In this document: positions 8,885-19,398 of the stretch, piece by piece | Position numbering within the stretch: the first letter of the stretch is position 1 | How the letters are laid out: each line of letters opens with the position of its first letter | NCBI RefSeq assembly: GCF_003583985.1 | Contig: NZ_QXML01000006.1 | Location: 186,001-250,000, forward strand | Source of the DNA: Algoriphagus lacus | GTDB lineage: Bacteria > Bacteroidota > Bacteroidia > Cytophagales > Cyclobacteriaceae | Reading direction: 5' to 3' | DNA length: 64,000 nt | Program-made: the position numbers and the translations under genes | Notes under the pieces: generated by a model | The model's input: only the letters and a program-made list of their open reading frames with translations | Told to the model about the DNA's origin: nothing | The model's database searches: none

Positions 8885-10004
8885 AGCGCAGTAAGCTCTT
8901 TATGAAAATCCCAAAATTGAGTTTGGAAAGAATTTTAAGCTCTTCGGTGAATGACGTTTCTTCGCTTAGAAACTTCAGAACCTGCTCTGCCGATGAGGTT
9001 TCAAATAAGTTGAGAAAGAGGCTTTGGAGTTTGTTGGGCCATCGATGGGCGATGTTGAGTAGAATATTGTCATAGAAATCAAAGCGGGCCGATCTTGGGA
9101 TTTGAAATTCCGTTGTTGCCCCAGATTCTAAATAGGGAACTAGTTTTTGACAATTTTTTTGAATGTTTTGAAAGGTGTAGCCAGTCGAAGCTTTAGTCCA
9201 ACCTCCGGCCGTTCCAATTGGAATTATTCTAGGGTGAATTTTTTTTGGTTTGAGTTGAGTAGTCATCGGAATTACTCCCGATTCCCGAAAGGTGATTTCA
9301 TAGTTCATTGGTCCAAATTTTTGGTTCAGGTAGGCTTCTAGTTTAGACCGTAAAGAACCTTCCGACTGGATTTCCCTAGAATATAGGGTGTATTCAATTA
9401 ATGCCTCTGTTTCTGAAAAAGGAAGAAGGTAGAAGAACTCAAAGTTTTTGGACTCGGACGTAAAGTCCATCAAGACCACCTGTGAGGGATCAAATTCAGA
9501 CTTCGATGTTTTAATTCGCCATCCGACGAATATTTGTTTTAAGGAACTGTCTAGTGAAGAATCCAATGGTCGAGAATCGAAAACCCTGGAAGTTTTAATC
9601 GTTTTACCACCTTTGGTTATTACCTCCACCTCAGTTTCTGAAGGGGTGAGCTTCAAAACTTCATCTTGGATAATTGTAATTGTGGAAATATCCTTGATTG
9701 TAGCTAGGATATTATTGAAAAAATCATGAGAGTTTAAATGAAAATACTTCAAAGCTCCTATAGCCTTTGGTAATGAATATGGCCCGGATTTAAGTGTAAG
9801 TGATTCCCAGAAGTGAATCGATGAAAGTGGGTGAATTGCTAGTGGCTTTTCATTCCAGTAACACCAAGTCTTGTTCGGGATTTGGATACCCAATGGATCG
9901 ATGAGCAGGATTTTTGAGTTTTTGAGCGAACTATTCAAAAGATAATTCACCAAACTCAAACCGGCACATCCAGCTCCCGCAAATACAAAATCGTAGGTTT
10001 CCAT
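8871..10004 (-). CDS. crtY: lycopene beta-cyclase
   Basis: A 377-residue CrtY-type lycopene cyclase converting lycopene to beta-carotene. The N-terminal dinucleotide-binding turn FAGAGCAGLS (residues 8-17) is followed by the cyclase-type block LLIDPLGIQIPNKTWCYW, and PIGTAGGWTKASTGYTF further on is also typical. It sits between the rhodopsin gene and blh and supplies beta-carotene to Blh. Genes for earlier carotenoid steps (crtE, crtB, crtI) are not in this window. A stable hairpin lies just upstream of its start codon. Confidence 0.93.
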   Translation of the reverse strand: METYDFVFAGAGCAGLSLVNYLLNSSLKNSKILLIDPLGIQIPNKTWCYWNEKPLAIHPLSSIHFWESLTLKSGPYSLPKAIGALKYFHLNSHDFFNNILATIKDISTITIIQDEVLKLTPSETEVEVITKGGKTIKTSRVFDSRPLDSSLDSSLKQIFVGWRIKTSKSEFDPSQVVLMDFTSESKNFEFFYLLPFSETEALIEYTLYSREIQSEGSLRSKLEAYLNQKFGPMNYEITFRESGVIPMTTQLKPKKIHPRIIPIGTAGGWTKASTGYTFQNIQKNCQKLVPYLESGATTEFQIPRSARFDFYDNILLNIAHRWPNKLQSLFLNLFETSSAEQVLKFLSEETSFTEELKILSKLNFGIFIKSLLRYESH

Positions 10005-10013
10005 AGTAAATCA

Positions 10014-10039
10014 GGCTGCCGGAGGTTATTCCGACAGCC
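10014..10039 (-). promoter_or_regulatory. intercistronic hairpin between rhodopsin gene and crtY
   Basis: A 10-bp stem (GGCTGTCGGA with TCCGGCAGCC, one G-U pair) with a 6-nt loop fills the gap between the rhodopsin stop and the crtY ATG, ending 9 nt before that ATG. In the operon's direction the tail is TGATTTAC, a poor terminator, so partial termination or mRNA protection favouring rhodopsin is plausible. On the opposite strand the stem is followed by six T, a proper terminator against antisense transcription. Confidence 0.6.
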
Positions 10040-10048
10040 TTTTTTGGA

Positions 10049-10795
10049 TTATGCCGCTACTTTGGACTTAGTGGATTCAGCGATGGCAACTGAATAAATT
10101 ACCAATCCAAATCCGATTTTGTTGATTGCATCAGCCAAGTTGTAGAATAGGTCGATTGAGCTTACCTCAAATGCACCTGACAACAAGTTTCCTGGCAATA
10201 CCATGTATCCGATTGGATATATAGACCAGCCAAGGGTGATGAAGATTTTCAATAGAAACATCGCATTTCCCAGAGCAGGGCTGTTGGAACCATGAGCCAA
10301 CTTGGCCACGTCACCAGCAAATACTTCATACACAATGTAGAGGTAGCCTAAAGTGGAAATGATACCCCACATGATATTGCTGTCTATCCCGGAAGTCTCT
10401 CCGATGTAACCTGTAACTAGCATGACCAAGGATGCCACAATGAGTTTGAATAAAGTACCACCTTTTGCACCGAAAGGTTTGGTCAACAAATAAAACTCCA
10501 CGCACATCAATGGCACAGTCAGAGTCCAGTCAACATAGCGAAAGGCTGTTGGGCTGGAACCAGTCTGCAGGTAAAAATCACGCATGTAGTAATAATGTAC
10601 TGCTGCGATACCGGTGATTAGAGCGGATACCAGAAGTGAAAGTTTCCATTTTCCATCTACTGATCCTCTTTCCACAAAGAAAAACACAGAAGATGCAAAC
10701 ATGGCCATGTATCCGATAAAGAAGGTAATTGCTACCGGATCGCTGTTGATGATGCGGTCTAGTCCCACTAGTTCCGCGGCTAAGGTAAAATTCAT
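10049..10795 (-). CDS. proteorhodopsin, green-absorbing light-driven proton pump
   Basis: A 248-residue, seven-helix microbial rhodopsin. Helix C carries RYVDWTLTVPLMCVEFY: Asp89 is the proton acceptor, Thr93 the middle residue and Glu100 the donor, the DTE triad of proton pumps. His67 (AAVHYYYMRD) pairs with the acceptor as in proteorhodopsin. Met97 stands at the spectral-tuning site, where Leu/Met give green and Gln blue absorption. Lys226 (ADAINKIGFG) is the retinal Schiff-base lysine. It heads the rhodopsin-crtY-blh operon, so retinal is made by its own operon partners. It is divergent from gyrB. Confidence 0.96.
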   Translation of the reverse strand: MNFTLAAELVGLDRIINSDPVAITFFIGYMAMFASSVFFFVERGSVDGKWKLSLLVSALITGIAAVHYYYMRDFYLQTGSSPTAFRYVDWTLTVPLMCVEFYLLTKPFGAKGGTLFKLIVASLVMLVTGYIGETSGIDSNIMWGIISTLGYLYIVYEVFAGDVAKLAHGSNSPALGNAMFLLKIFITLGWSIYPIGYMVLPGNLLSGAFEVSSIDLFYNLADAINKIGFGLVIYSVAIAESTKSKVAA

Positions 10796-13112
<2,317 letters not shown>

Positions 13113-13113
13113 T

Positions 13114-13142
13114 AAAAGGGGGCTTTTCAGGCCCCTTTTTTT
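13114..13142 (+). terminator. intrinsic terminator of gyrB
   Basis: AAAAGGGG pairs with CCCCTTTT around a short inner loop, followed by seven T in total. It begins two bases after the gyrB stop codon. Confidence 0.85.
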
Positions 13143-13213
13143 GAGTTTAAGTATAATCACCCAAATTGATTGGTCAGAGTTTTAATTTGCTTTTTACCTG
13201 AAAATTGAACGTT

Positions 13214-15337
13214 ATGAAATTGGCAGTTGGAGATAAATATGAATCCATAATCCAAAAAAGTGATCTCGTCAGCCGGGATTTGAGTTGGGTTAAATTCAAC
13301 GAGCGTGTGCTGGATCAGTCCAAAAAAGCACACCGGACGATTTTCGAAAAATTGAAATTTTTGGCAATCACTGCTTCCAATTTGGATGAATTTTTCATGA
13401 TCAGGGTGGGCTCATTGTATAATTACCTGGATTATGACAAAGAGCGGGTTGATTACTCAGGTTTGAGAGAAGAGCCTTTCAAGGAAAAACTGATGAAAGA
13501 CTGTCAGCGATTCCATTTGGATCAACACGAGCATTTTACTCAAGTGATTTTACCTGAATTGCACCAAGAGGGAATTTCCTTGGTCAATGTTTCAAAATTG
13601 ACTGTTGAAGAGCAGGAGAAAGTACGTCAATATTTTCTCAAAGCCATCTATCCCATGCTGACTCCTATGGTTTATGATGGGTATAGAACTTTTCCGATAT
13701 TGATGAATAAGTTACTCGTTTTTGGAGTGGTAACGACAAGTCCGGGTGAGCGAAAGGATATGCGCAAAATGAGTTTTGTGCAAATACCAGCCAATATTCC
13801 ACGATTTTTTGAAATTGAACGGGATAATTCATTGACATTGATTCCAATCGAAGAAGTGATCCGTGAGAACCTGATTTCGCTATTCAGAAATGTTGAAATT
13901 GAATCAGTTAGCCTTTTTCGAATTACCCGAAACGGTGATTTCAGTTTGGAGGAAAATGAAGACATGGACGCAAACTTCCTTGAAGAAGTGAAGCGTAAGC
14001 TCATGGAGCGGAAGACAGGTAGAGTGGTTAGGATTGAAATAGAAGAAGGGTATTCCAAGTGGATGCTGAACTCGCTTCTGGAACGTTGGAACCTAAAACC
14101 GGATTCCGTTTACCTTGTCAAACGGGCCAGTATGATTGATTTCACGGGCCTTTGGCAAATTGTTGGAAATAAAAGATTCCGGGAAAGGCTACCCCAGATA
14201 CCGGAACCTGTGAAGCCGCTTTCCTATCCCGAAGAAGGAAGGGCGGATATTTTTGATATTCTGAAGGAAAAAGACATCCTCCTTCATCACCCTTATAATA
14301 ACATCGATTCGATTCTTGACCTTATTGAAAAGGCTGCAGAAGATCCGGATGTAATGGCCATCAAAATGACGATTTATCGTTTGGCCAAGGAAAGCAGGAT
14401 CACCAGAGCTTTGCTTAGAGCTGCCGAAAACGGGAAGCACGTTTCTGTCCTTTTTGAGGTGAAAGCCCGATTTGATGAAGAGAACAATATCCGGGAGGCG
14501 AAAAAACTTCAGAAAGCAGGTTGTTTTGTGATTTATGGAATTTCTAACCTTAAGACACATACCAAACTGCTTTTGATTGTGAAAAAGGATGATTCCGAAA
14601 TTACCCGTTATGTTCATTTGGGCTCGGGTAATTATAATGAGGATACCGCGAGACTTTATACAGACATCGGATTGCTGACTACCAATGAGACATTGGCAAA
14701 TGATGTTTCCGAGTTTTTCAATGTAATCACGGGACACTCTGTGCCAAGCACTTATCGAAATTTGATCACAGCTCCTCGGGATATGCGTAATCAGTTGATT
14801 GAGTTTATCGAGCAGGAAGCTCAAAATGCCCGAAATGGTCTCCCAGCAGGAATTTTCATCAAAGTAAATTCCCTGGAAGATTCAGAAATCATCTATTCGC
14901 TTTACCGTGCCTCTCAGTCTGGGGTTACGATCAAATTGATTGTTCGAGGTATTTGTTGTCTAAGACCTGGAAGACCAGGTTTGAGTGAGAACATCGAAGT
15001 GGTTTCATTGGTGGGAGATTTCCTTGAGCATAGCAGAATCTACCATTTCCATAATAATGGTGAAACCCGCACCTACTCGGGAAGTGCCGATATGATGGTG
15101 AGAAGTTTTGATAAAAGACTTGAATCATTATTCAAGGTTGAATCAACCTTGCTTGAGCGACAATTGATGAACATTATCGCCTTCAATCTGAAGGATAACG
15201 TGAATGCCTATGTGATGCAGGAAGATGGAACCTACCTTGCAAAACACCCTAAAGAAGGAGAGGAGGAGTTCAATGTTCACAAGGCTTTTTTCCATGTTGA
15301 GGCCGATGAGGTTATGAAAGTGAAATTGGTTGAATAA
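13214..15337 (+). CDS. ppk1: polyphosphate kinase 1
   Basis: A 707-residue PPK1, which reversibly polymerises the ATP gamma-phosphate into polyphosphate. The N-terminal domain has the typical DLSWVKFNERVLDQ start and NLDEFFMIRVGSL. The phospholipase-D-like catalytic domains carry HHPYNNIDSI, KTHTKLLLI (the autophosphorylated His region) and HLGSGNYNEDTARLYTD. The C-terminal SGSADMM.RSFDKRLES block is complete. I chose ATG 13214 over the TTG at 13205, which adds only three residues. It has its own terminator and appears monocistronic. Confidence 0.96.
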   Translation: MKLAVGDKYESIIQKSDLVSRDLSWVKFNERVLDQSKKAHRTIFEKLKFLAITASNLDEFFMIRVGSLYNYLDYDKERVDYSGLREEPFKEKLMKDCQRFHLDQHEHFTQVILPELHQEGISLVNVSKLTVEEQEKVRQYFLKAIYPMLTPMVYDGYRTFPILMNKLLVFGVVTTSPGERKDMRKMSFVQIPANIPRFFEIERDNSLTLIPIEEVIRENLISLFRNVEIESVSLFRITRNGDFSLEENEDMDANFLEEVKRKLMERKTGRVVRIEIEEGYSKWMLNSLLERWNLKPDSVYLVKRASMIDFTGLWQIVGNKRFRERLPQIPEPVKPLSYPEEGRADIFDILKEKDILLHHPYNNIDSILDLIEKAAEDPDVMAIKMTIYRLAKESRITRALLRAAENGKHVSVLFEVKARFDEENNIREAKKLQKAGCFVIYGISNLKTHTKLLLIVKKDDSEITRYVHLGSGNYNEDTARLYTDIGLLTTNETLANDVSEFFNVITGHSVPSTYRNLITAPRDMRNQLIEFIEQEAQNARNGLPAGIFIKVNSLEDSEIIYSLYRASQSGVTIKLIVRGICCLRPGRPGLSENIEVVSLVGDFLEHSRIYHFHNNGETRTYSGSADMMVRSFDKRLESLFKVESTLLERQLMNIIAFNLKDNVNAYVMQEDGTYLAKHPKEGEEEFNVHKAFFHVEADEVMKVKLVE

Positions 15338-15340
15338 TCG

Positions 15341-15364
15341 AAGCCCCAAACCAGGGGCTTTTTC
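15341..15364 (+). terminator. intrinsic terminator of ppk1
   Basis: AAGCCCC and GGGGCTT form a perfect 7-bp stem with a 6-nt loop, followed by a short T-run, 3 bp after the ppk1 stop codon. Confidence 0.8.
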
Positions 15365-15523
15365 ATTTTGTAAATTATCTTCAAGTGAATCCTGACAATT
15401 GTCACTATTGAATGAATATTGGCCAACCGGATTTTTGGTTTTCTTAATAAATTTAATCTTTGAGGATAGAAATTTTGGAAATAATATAATTTGAGTTTTG
15501 AGCATTACTAACCCTATCTCTTT

Positions 15524-16420
15524 ATGAAAAGACTGTTTTTTATTTTGTTTGCGCTTACATTTTCGGGAGCCACTTATTCTCAAACTGATACTATTCCGGT
15601 GAAAAAGGATACTAGTTATTGGTTGAAATCAATTGAAGGTACTTTTGCCTTGAACCAAGCATCTTTCAGTGGAAACTGGACAGGTGGAGGTGTTAATTCC
15701 ATGGCATTTAGCACAGGGTTATTAGCCAGGGCGAATTATGCAAAGGGCAGATGGTCTTGGGACAACAATCTGGATTTGCTTTATGGTGTTGTTAAGAATC
15801 AGGGAGAGGATGAAAGAAAATCCAATGACCGAATTTTTCTGGATTCCAAAGTTGGCCTAAAGGCAAGTGACAAGTGGAATTACTTTTTGTCGGTGAATTT
15901 CTTATCTCAATTTGCTCCTGGATATAATTTCACAGATACGGACAAAACTTTGATTTCCAAATTTGCAAATCCTGCCTATTTGACCACTGCTTTGGGTATG
16001 GAATACAAGCCCAATGAGGAATTTAGCCTAAGGATTTCTCCTTTTTCTCCCCGTTTTACCTTTGTTACGGACAAGGAACTTTATTTAAATGAACCAAAAA
16101 ATTACGGGGTACCCATAGGTCAAACGGTTCGTACAGAATGGCTGGCTTTTAGTTTGTTGGCCGATTGGAATAAGCAACTTTCTAAAAACATCAATCTAAA
16201 GGTGCGGTATCAAATGTACGCCAATTATGAAACGTTGGACTTCGATGCAATTGATCATCGCCTGGATGTGGCACTTGCTGCAAAAGTTTCAAATTTGATA
16301 AGTGTAACCTTAACTGCGCTTACTATTTATGATCTTGATCAAGACGAAAAAATACAATTTAGCCAAGGACTTGGGATTGGATTAGTATTTAAGCGAGGCA
16401 ATTTCCCTGAGGAAAAATAA
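15524..16420 (+). CDS. DUF3078 domain protein, probable outer-membrane beta-barrel
   Basis: A 298-residue protein with a clear signal peptide (MKRLFFILFALTFSGATYSQ). The mature part opens with the DUF3078 pattern WLKSIEGTFALNQASFSGNWTGGG..S, continues with alternating amphipathic strands and ends in GIGLVFKRGNF. This pattern is characteristic of Bacteroidota DUF3078 proteins, probably small outer-membrane barrels of unknown function. It stands alone between ppk1 and the sucC region, with its own terminator at 16521. Confidence 0.8.
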   Translation: MKRLFFILFALTFSGATYSQTDTIPVKKDTSYWLKSIEGTFALNQASFSGNWTGGGVNSMAFSTGLLARANYAKGRWSWDNNLDLLYGVVKNQGEDERKSNDRIFLDSKVGLKASDKWNYFLSVNFLSQFAPGYNFTDTDKTLISKFANPAYLTTALGMEYKPNEEFSLRISPFSPRFTFVTDKELYLNEPKNYGVPIGQTVRTEWLAFSLLADWNKQLSKNINLKVRYQMYANYETLDFDAIDHRLDVALAAKVSNLISVTLTALTIYDLDQDEKIQFSQGLGIGLVFKRGNFPEEK

Positions 16421-16520
16421 AAAAATACAATTTTTTCTTTGGGATTTTGATTTAATCAGATTTGTATTATTTTTGAATTCATTGTGGTAGTTAAATAATA
16501 GTTGGTTTAGTTTTCAAATA

Positions 16521-16550
16521 AAGGGCAGGGGATTTTCTCCTGCTTTTTTA
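16521..16550 (+). terminator. intrinsic terminator downstream of DUF3078 gene
   Basis: GCAGGGGA and TCTCCTGC form an 8-bp stem with one G-U pair, followed by a T-run. It lies about 100 nt after the DUF3078 stop. The rest of the 308-bp stretch from 16421 to 16728 is AT-rich and shows no ORF. Confidence 0.75.
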
Positions 16551-16695
16551 TTTTCTATTCTTTGTATAATGCTATTTCTCAAAATAGTCCCTACTTGGAT
16601 TCAAGAGAATATAGGTATATAAGAATCAGGGAAAATTGTTTATTTCCTTATCAAATCAAACCCAGTTCCTGATTACGATTCATTTTGTCCATAAA

Positions 16696-16727
16696 CAAAA
16701 AAAGCCCAGACTTGCGTCTGAGCTTTT
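16696..16727 (-). terminator. intrinsic terminator of sucC-tRNA-Arg transcript
   Basis: On the minus strand, AAAAGCTCAGAC pairs with GTCTGGGCTTTT (12 bp, one G-U) around a GCAA tetraloop and is followed by T residues. It starts 2 nt beyond the tRNA 3' end and closes the sucC-tRNA unit. Confidence 0.85.
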
Positions 16728-16728
16728 G

Positions 16729-16802
16729 TACACTCGGAAGGATTCGAACCCTCAACCCTCGGAGCCGAAATCCGATATTCTATCCAGTTGAACTACGAGT
16801 GC
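16729..16802 (-). tRNA. tRNA-Arg (anticodon UCG)
   Basis: A 74-nt cloverleaf read on the minus strand. The acceptor stem GCACTCG/CGAGTGT has a G-U first pair. The D-arm contains AGTTCAACTGGATAGAA. The anticodon stem TCGGA/TCCGA holds the loop TTTCGGC, giving anticodon TCG, which reads CGA. The T-arm is GGGTTCGAATCC. CCA is not fully encoded. The 5' end is only 9 nt past the sucC stop codon, so it is probably cut out of the sucC transcript by RNase P, unless its promoter lies inside sucC. Confidence 0.95.
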
Positions 16803-16811
16803 GTACTATTT

Positions 16812-18026
16812 TTAGCCTTGAAGTACAGCCTGTACTTTTTCGGCAGCTTCTTTCAATGTAATTGCGGAGGCAACTTTCAATCCTGATTCGTCAATGATTT
16901 TGGCACCTTCTTCAGCATTGGTTCCCTGAAGTCTGACGATAATCGGAATACGAATATCACCAATAGATTTGTATGCCTCTACAACTCCGTTTGCAATTCT
17001 ATCACAACGAACGATACCACCGAACACGTTGATCAAAATTGCTTTAACATTTGGGTCCTGAAGGATGATTCTGAATCCAGCTTCTACCGTGGTTGCATTT
17101 GCTCCTCCTCCTACGTCAAGGAAGTTGGCAGGCTCTCCACCGGAAAGTTTGATCATGTCCATGGTAGCCATTGCAAGGCCAGCACCGTTCACCATGCATC
17201 CCACGTTACCGTCTAGTTTCACGTAGTTTAGACCTGATTTGCCGGCTTCCACTTCCAAAGGATCCTCTTCTGCGATATCTCTGAGTTCAGCAAGCTTTGG
17301 CTGACGGTAAAGTGCATTGTCATCCACGTTTACCTTCGCATCAACTGCCAGAATTTTATCATCGGAAGTTTTTAGAACAGGATTGATTTCAAATTGAGAA
17401 GAATCGGTTCCAACGTAAGCATTGTAAAGAGAGGTGATGAATTTCACCATTTCTTTGAAGGCATTTCCTGAAAGGCCCAGTTTGAACGCAACTTTTCTAG
17501 CTTGGAATGCTTGAAGTCCAACTTTGGGATCAATCCACTCCTTGATAATTTTCTCAGGATGCTTTTCAGCTACTTCCTCGATGTCCATACCTCCTTCTGT
17601 AGAGGCCATGATCACATTGGATCCAGTTGCTCTGTCCAAAAGGATGGACATGTAATATTCTTTCGGTTCGGAAGCTCCAGGATAGTAAACATCCTCAGCG
17701 ATTAAAACCTTATTTACTTTTTTACCTTCGGCTCCTGTCTGAATAGTAACAAGAGTACCTCCTAGAATGGCGGCTGCTTTTTCTTTTACATCCTCCAATT
17801 TCTTGGCTAATACTACACCTCTGGAACCGGTTTCTTTTACCTCACCTTTTCCACGTCCACCTGCATGAATCTGAGCCTTGATCACATACCAGGAAGTACC
17901 GGTTTGAGCATTAAGCTTAACTGCGGCTTCGTGAGCAGCTTCCGGAGAATCAGCAACGATTCCTTCCTGAATTCTGACTCCGTAACCTTTTAATACTTCT
18001 TTAGCCTGATATTCGTGAATATTCAT
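16812..18026 (-). CDS. sucC: succinyl-CoA ligase (ADP-forming) subunit beta
   Basis: A 404-residue ATP-grasp protein, the beta subunit of the TCA-cycle enzyme that makes ATP from succinyl-CoA together with SucD. It starts with the diagnostic MNIHEYQAKEVLKGYGV. QIHAGGRGKGEVKE is the nucleotide-binding loop, and NFLDVGGGA and LINVFGGIVRCD form the C-terminal CoA-ligase signature. sucD is not adjacent here. A tRNA-Arg gene follows directly, 9 nt beyond the stop, on the same strand. Confidence 0.97.
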   Translation of the reverse strand: MNIHEYQAKEVLKGYGVRIQEGIVADSPEAAHEAAVKLNAQTGTSWYVIKAQIHAGGRGKGEVKETGSRGVVLAKKLEDVKEKAAAILGGTLVTIQTGAEGKKVNKVLIAEDVYYPGASEPKEYYMSILLDRATGSNVIMASTEGGMDIEEVAEKHPEKIIKEWIDPKVGLQAFQARKVAFKLGLSGNAFKEMVKFITSLYNAYVGTDSSQFEINPVLKTSDDKILAVDAKVNVDDNALYRQPKLAELRDIAEEDPLEVEAGKSGLNYVKLDGNVGCMVNGAGLAMATMDMIKLSGGEPANFLDVGGGANATTVEAGFRIILQDPNVKAILINVFGGIVRCDRIANGVVEAYKSIGDIRIPIIVRLQGTNAEEGAKIIDESGLKVASAITLKEAAEKVQAVLQG

Positions 18027-18165
18027 CCTCTGGAAATTTTTGCCCGAAGATAAGCGGATGGAGTGGATAAATCAAACCTCCTTTTTTCAATTTTTGCCAA
18101 AAAAAGCCGGTAATTCCTGTATTTGAGGGATTTGTTTTACTTTTAAAAACTCAAAAATCATTACC

Positions 18166-18822
18166 ATGCTGATTGCCAAAGGGATTCATAAATCCTACGG
18201 AAGCTTACACGTGCTAAAAGGTGTTGACCTTGAAATTTCGAATTCGGAAATAGTTTCTATCGTTGGTTCCTCAGGGGCAGGCAAAAGTACCCTGCTTCAC
18301 ATTTTAGGTACGCTGGATCAACCCGACCAAGGCACAATTTCAATGAATGGAAAAAACCTTCAGGGGTTGAAAGGCGACAGCCTTGCACAGTTTCGCAATG
18401 AGCAAATTGGATTCATTTTTCAGTTTCACAATCTCCTTCCTGAATTTACAGCTCAGGAAAACATCCAGATCCCTGGCTTTATCAAAGGCGTATCCGATTC
18501 GGAATTGAATAAAAAATCAGGGGAGCTTGCCGAAATTCTCGGAATAAGTCATCGGTTGGACCATAAGCCTTCAGCCCTTTCAGGAGGTGAACAACAGCGT
18601 GTCGCTGTTGCCAGAGCGCTGATTAATAGCCCTGCAGTAGTTTTTGCAGACGAACCTAGCGGAAACTTGGACACTGCCAACGCCCGCGGACTGCATGAAT
18701 TGTTCTTTAAACTAAGAGATGAACTCCGTCAGGCCTTTGTCATCGTAACCCACAACGAGGAACTCGCAGAAATGGCAGACAGAAAGGTTGTCATGAAAGA
18801 CGGTTTGATTATTTCAGTTTAG
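18166..18822 (+). CDS. ABC transporter ATPase, LolD-like
   Basis: A 218-residue ABC ATPase of the MacB/LolD family. Walker A is GSSGAGKST (34-42), the signature LSGGEQQRVAVARA starts at 138, and Walker B is VVFADEP (158-164) followed by SGNLD and a final VTHNEE. The length fits a stand-alone LolD, which powers lipoprotein release from the inner membrane. No LolC/E-type permease gene is adjacent, so the specific role is inferred. Its 3' end overlaps the convergent peroxiredoxin gene by 14 bp. Confidence 0.85.
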   Translation: MLIAKGIHKSYGSLHVLKGVDLEISNSEIVSIVGSSGAGKSTLLHILGTLDQPDQGTISMNGKNLQGLKGDSLAQFRNEQIGFIFQFHNLLPEFTAQENIQIPGFIKGVSDSELNKKSGELAEILGISHRLDHKPSALSGGEQQRVAVARALINSPAVVFADEPSGNLDTANARGLHELFFKLRDELRQAFVIVTHNEELAEMADRKVVMKDGLIISV

Positions 18823-19270
18823 CGGATTCAAGCTTTTTTAGCATAGTGTTGATGTGGCCTTTGAATTCGAACATGTCTGAAAAAACAGCTGCAATTTTGT
18901 GATCTGAATCCAATAAATAAGTCACCCGCTTTGGCATTTTGATTAAGGGAATTAAGGCATCGTACTCCTTGCATACCTTCCCGGATCCGTCTGAAAGCAA
19001 TTCAAAGGGAAATTTGTATTCCTTTTTGAAGCGTTCGTGCGTAGCAATGTCGTCCCGGCTAATTCCAAAAACCGGAATTTCTAGACCTCTGAATTCGCTG
19101 AAATTGTCCCTGAATTCACATGCCTCTGCGGTACAGCCCCTTGTGAAATCCTTTGGGTAAAAAAACAGAATGATTGATTTGCCTTTTAGATCTTTAGAGA
19201 GATGCAATTTGAGTCCTGAGGTGCCTGGAAGAATAAAATCAGGAGCTTTTGAGCCAATTTCGAGGGCCAT
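18809..19270 (-). CDS. bcp: peroxiredoxin, Bcp/PrxQ type
   Basis: A 153-residue thiol peroxidase reducing H2O2 and organic peroxides. FYPKDFTRGCTAEACEFRD contains the peroxidatic Cys46 and, five residues later, Cys51 as resolving cysteine, the 2-Cys PrxQ arrangement. GSKAPDF at the N-terminus is typical. It is convergent with the LolD-like gene and overlaps it by 14 bp. Confidence 0.92.
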   Translation of the reverse strand: MALEIGSKAPDFILPGTSGLKLHLSKDLKGKSIILFFYPKDFTRGCTAEACEFRDNFSEFRGLEIPVFGISRDDIATHERFKKEYKFPFELLSDGSGKVCKEYDALIPLIKMPKRVTYLLDSDHKIAAVFSDMFEFKGHINTMLKKLESAKLK

Positions 19271-19337
19271 TGTTTTAGGTTTTCATCTTAACAAGATTGA
19301 AAACCCAAAGGTTTCGGCCGAACAAAAATCCAGAGGC

Positions 19338-19366
19338 TTGAACTTATCCACGACTGATTAGCTTTG
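19338..19366 (+). promoter_or_regulatory. promoter of the DMT permease gene
   Basis: TTG at 19338-19340, an 18-bp spacer and TAGCTTTG at 19359-19366 fit the Bacteroidota -33/-7 promoter pattern. The implied transcription start near 19373 lies about 26 nt before the TTG start codon of the permease gene. Confidence 0.5.
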
Positions 19367-19398
19367 CAAAAAAAGCCACCAAAGAATATTACCTTAAA

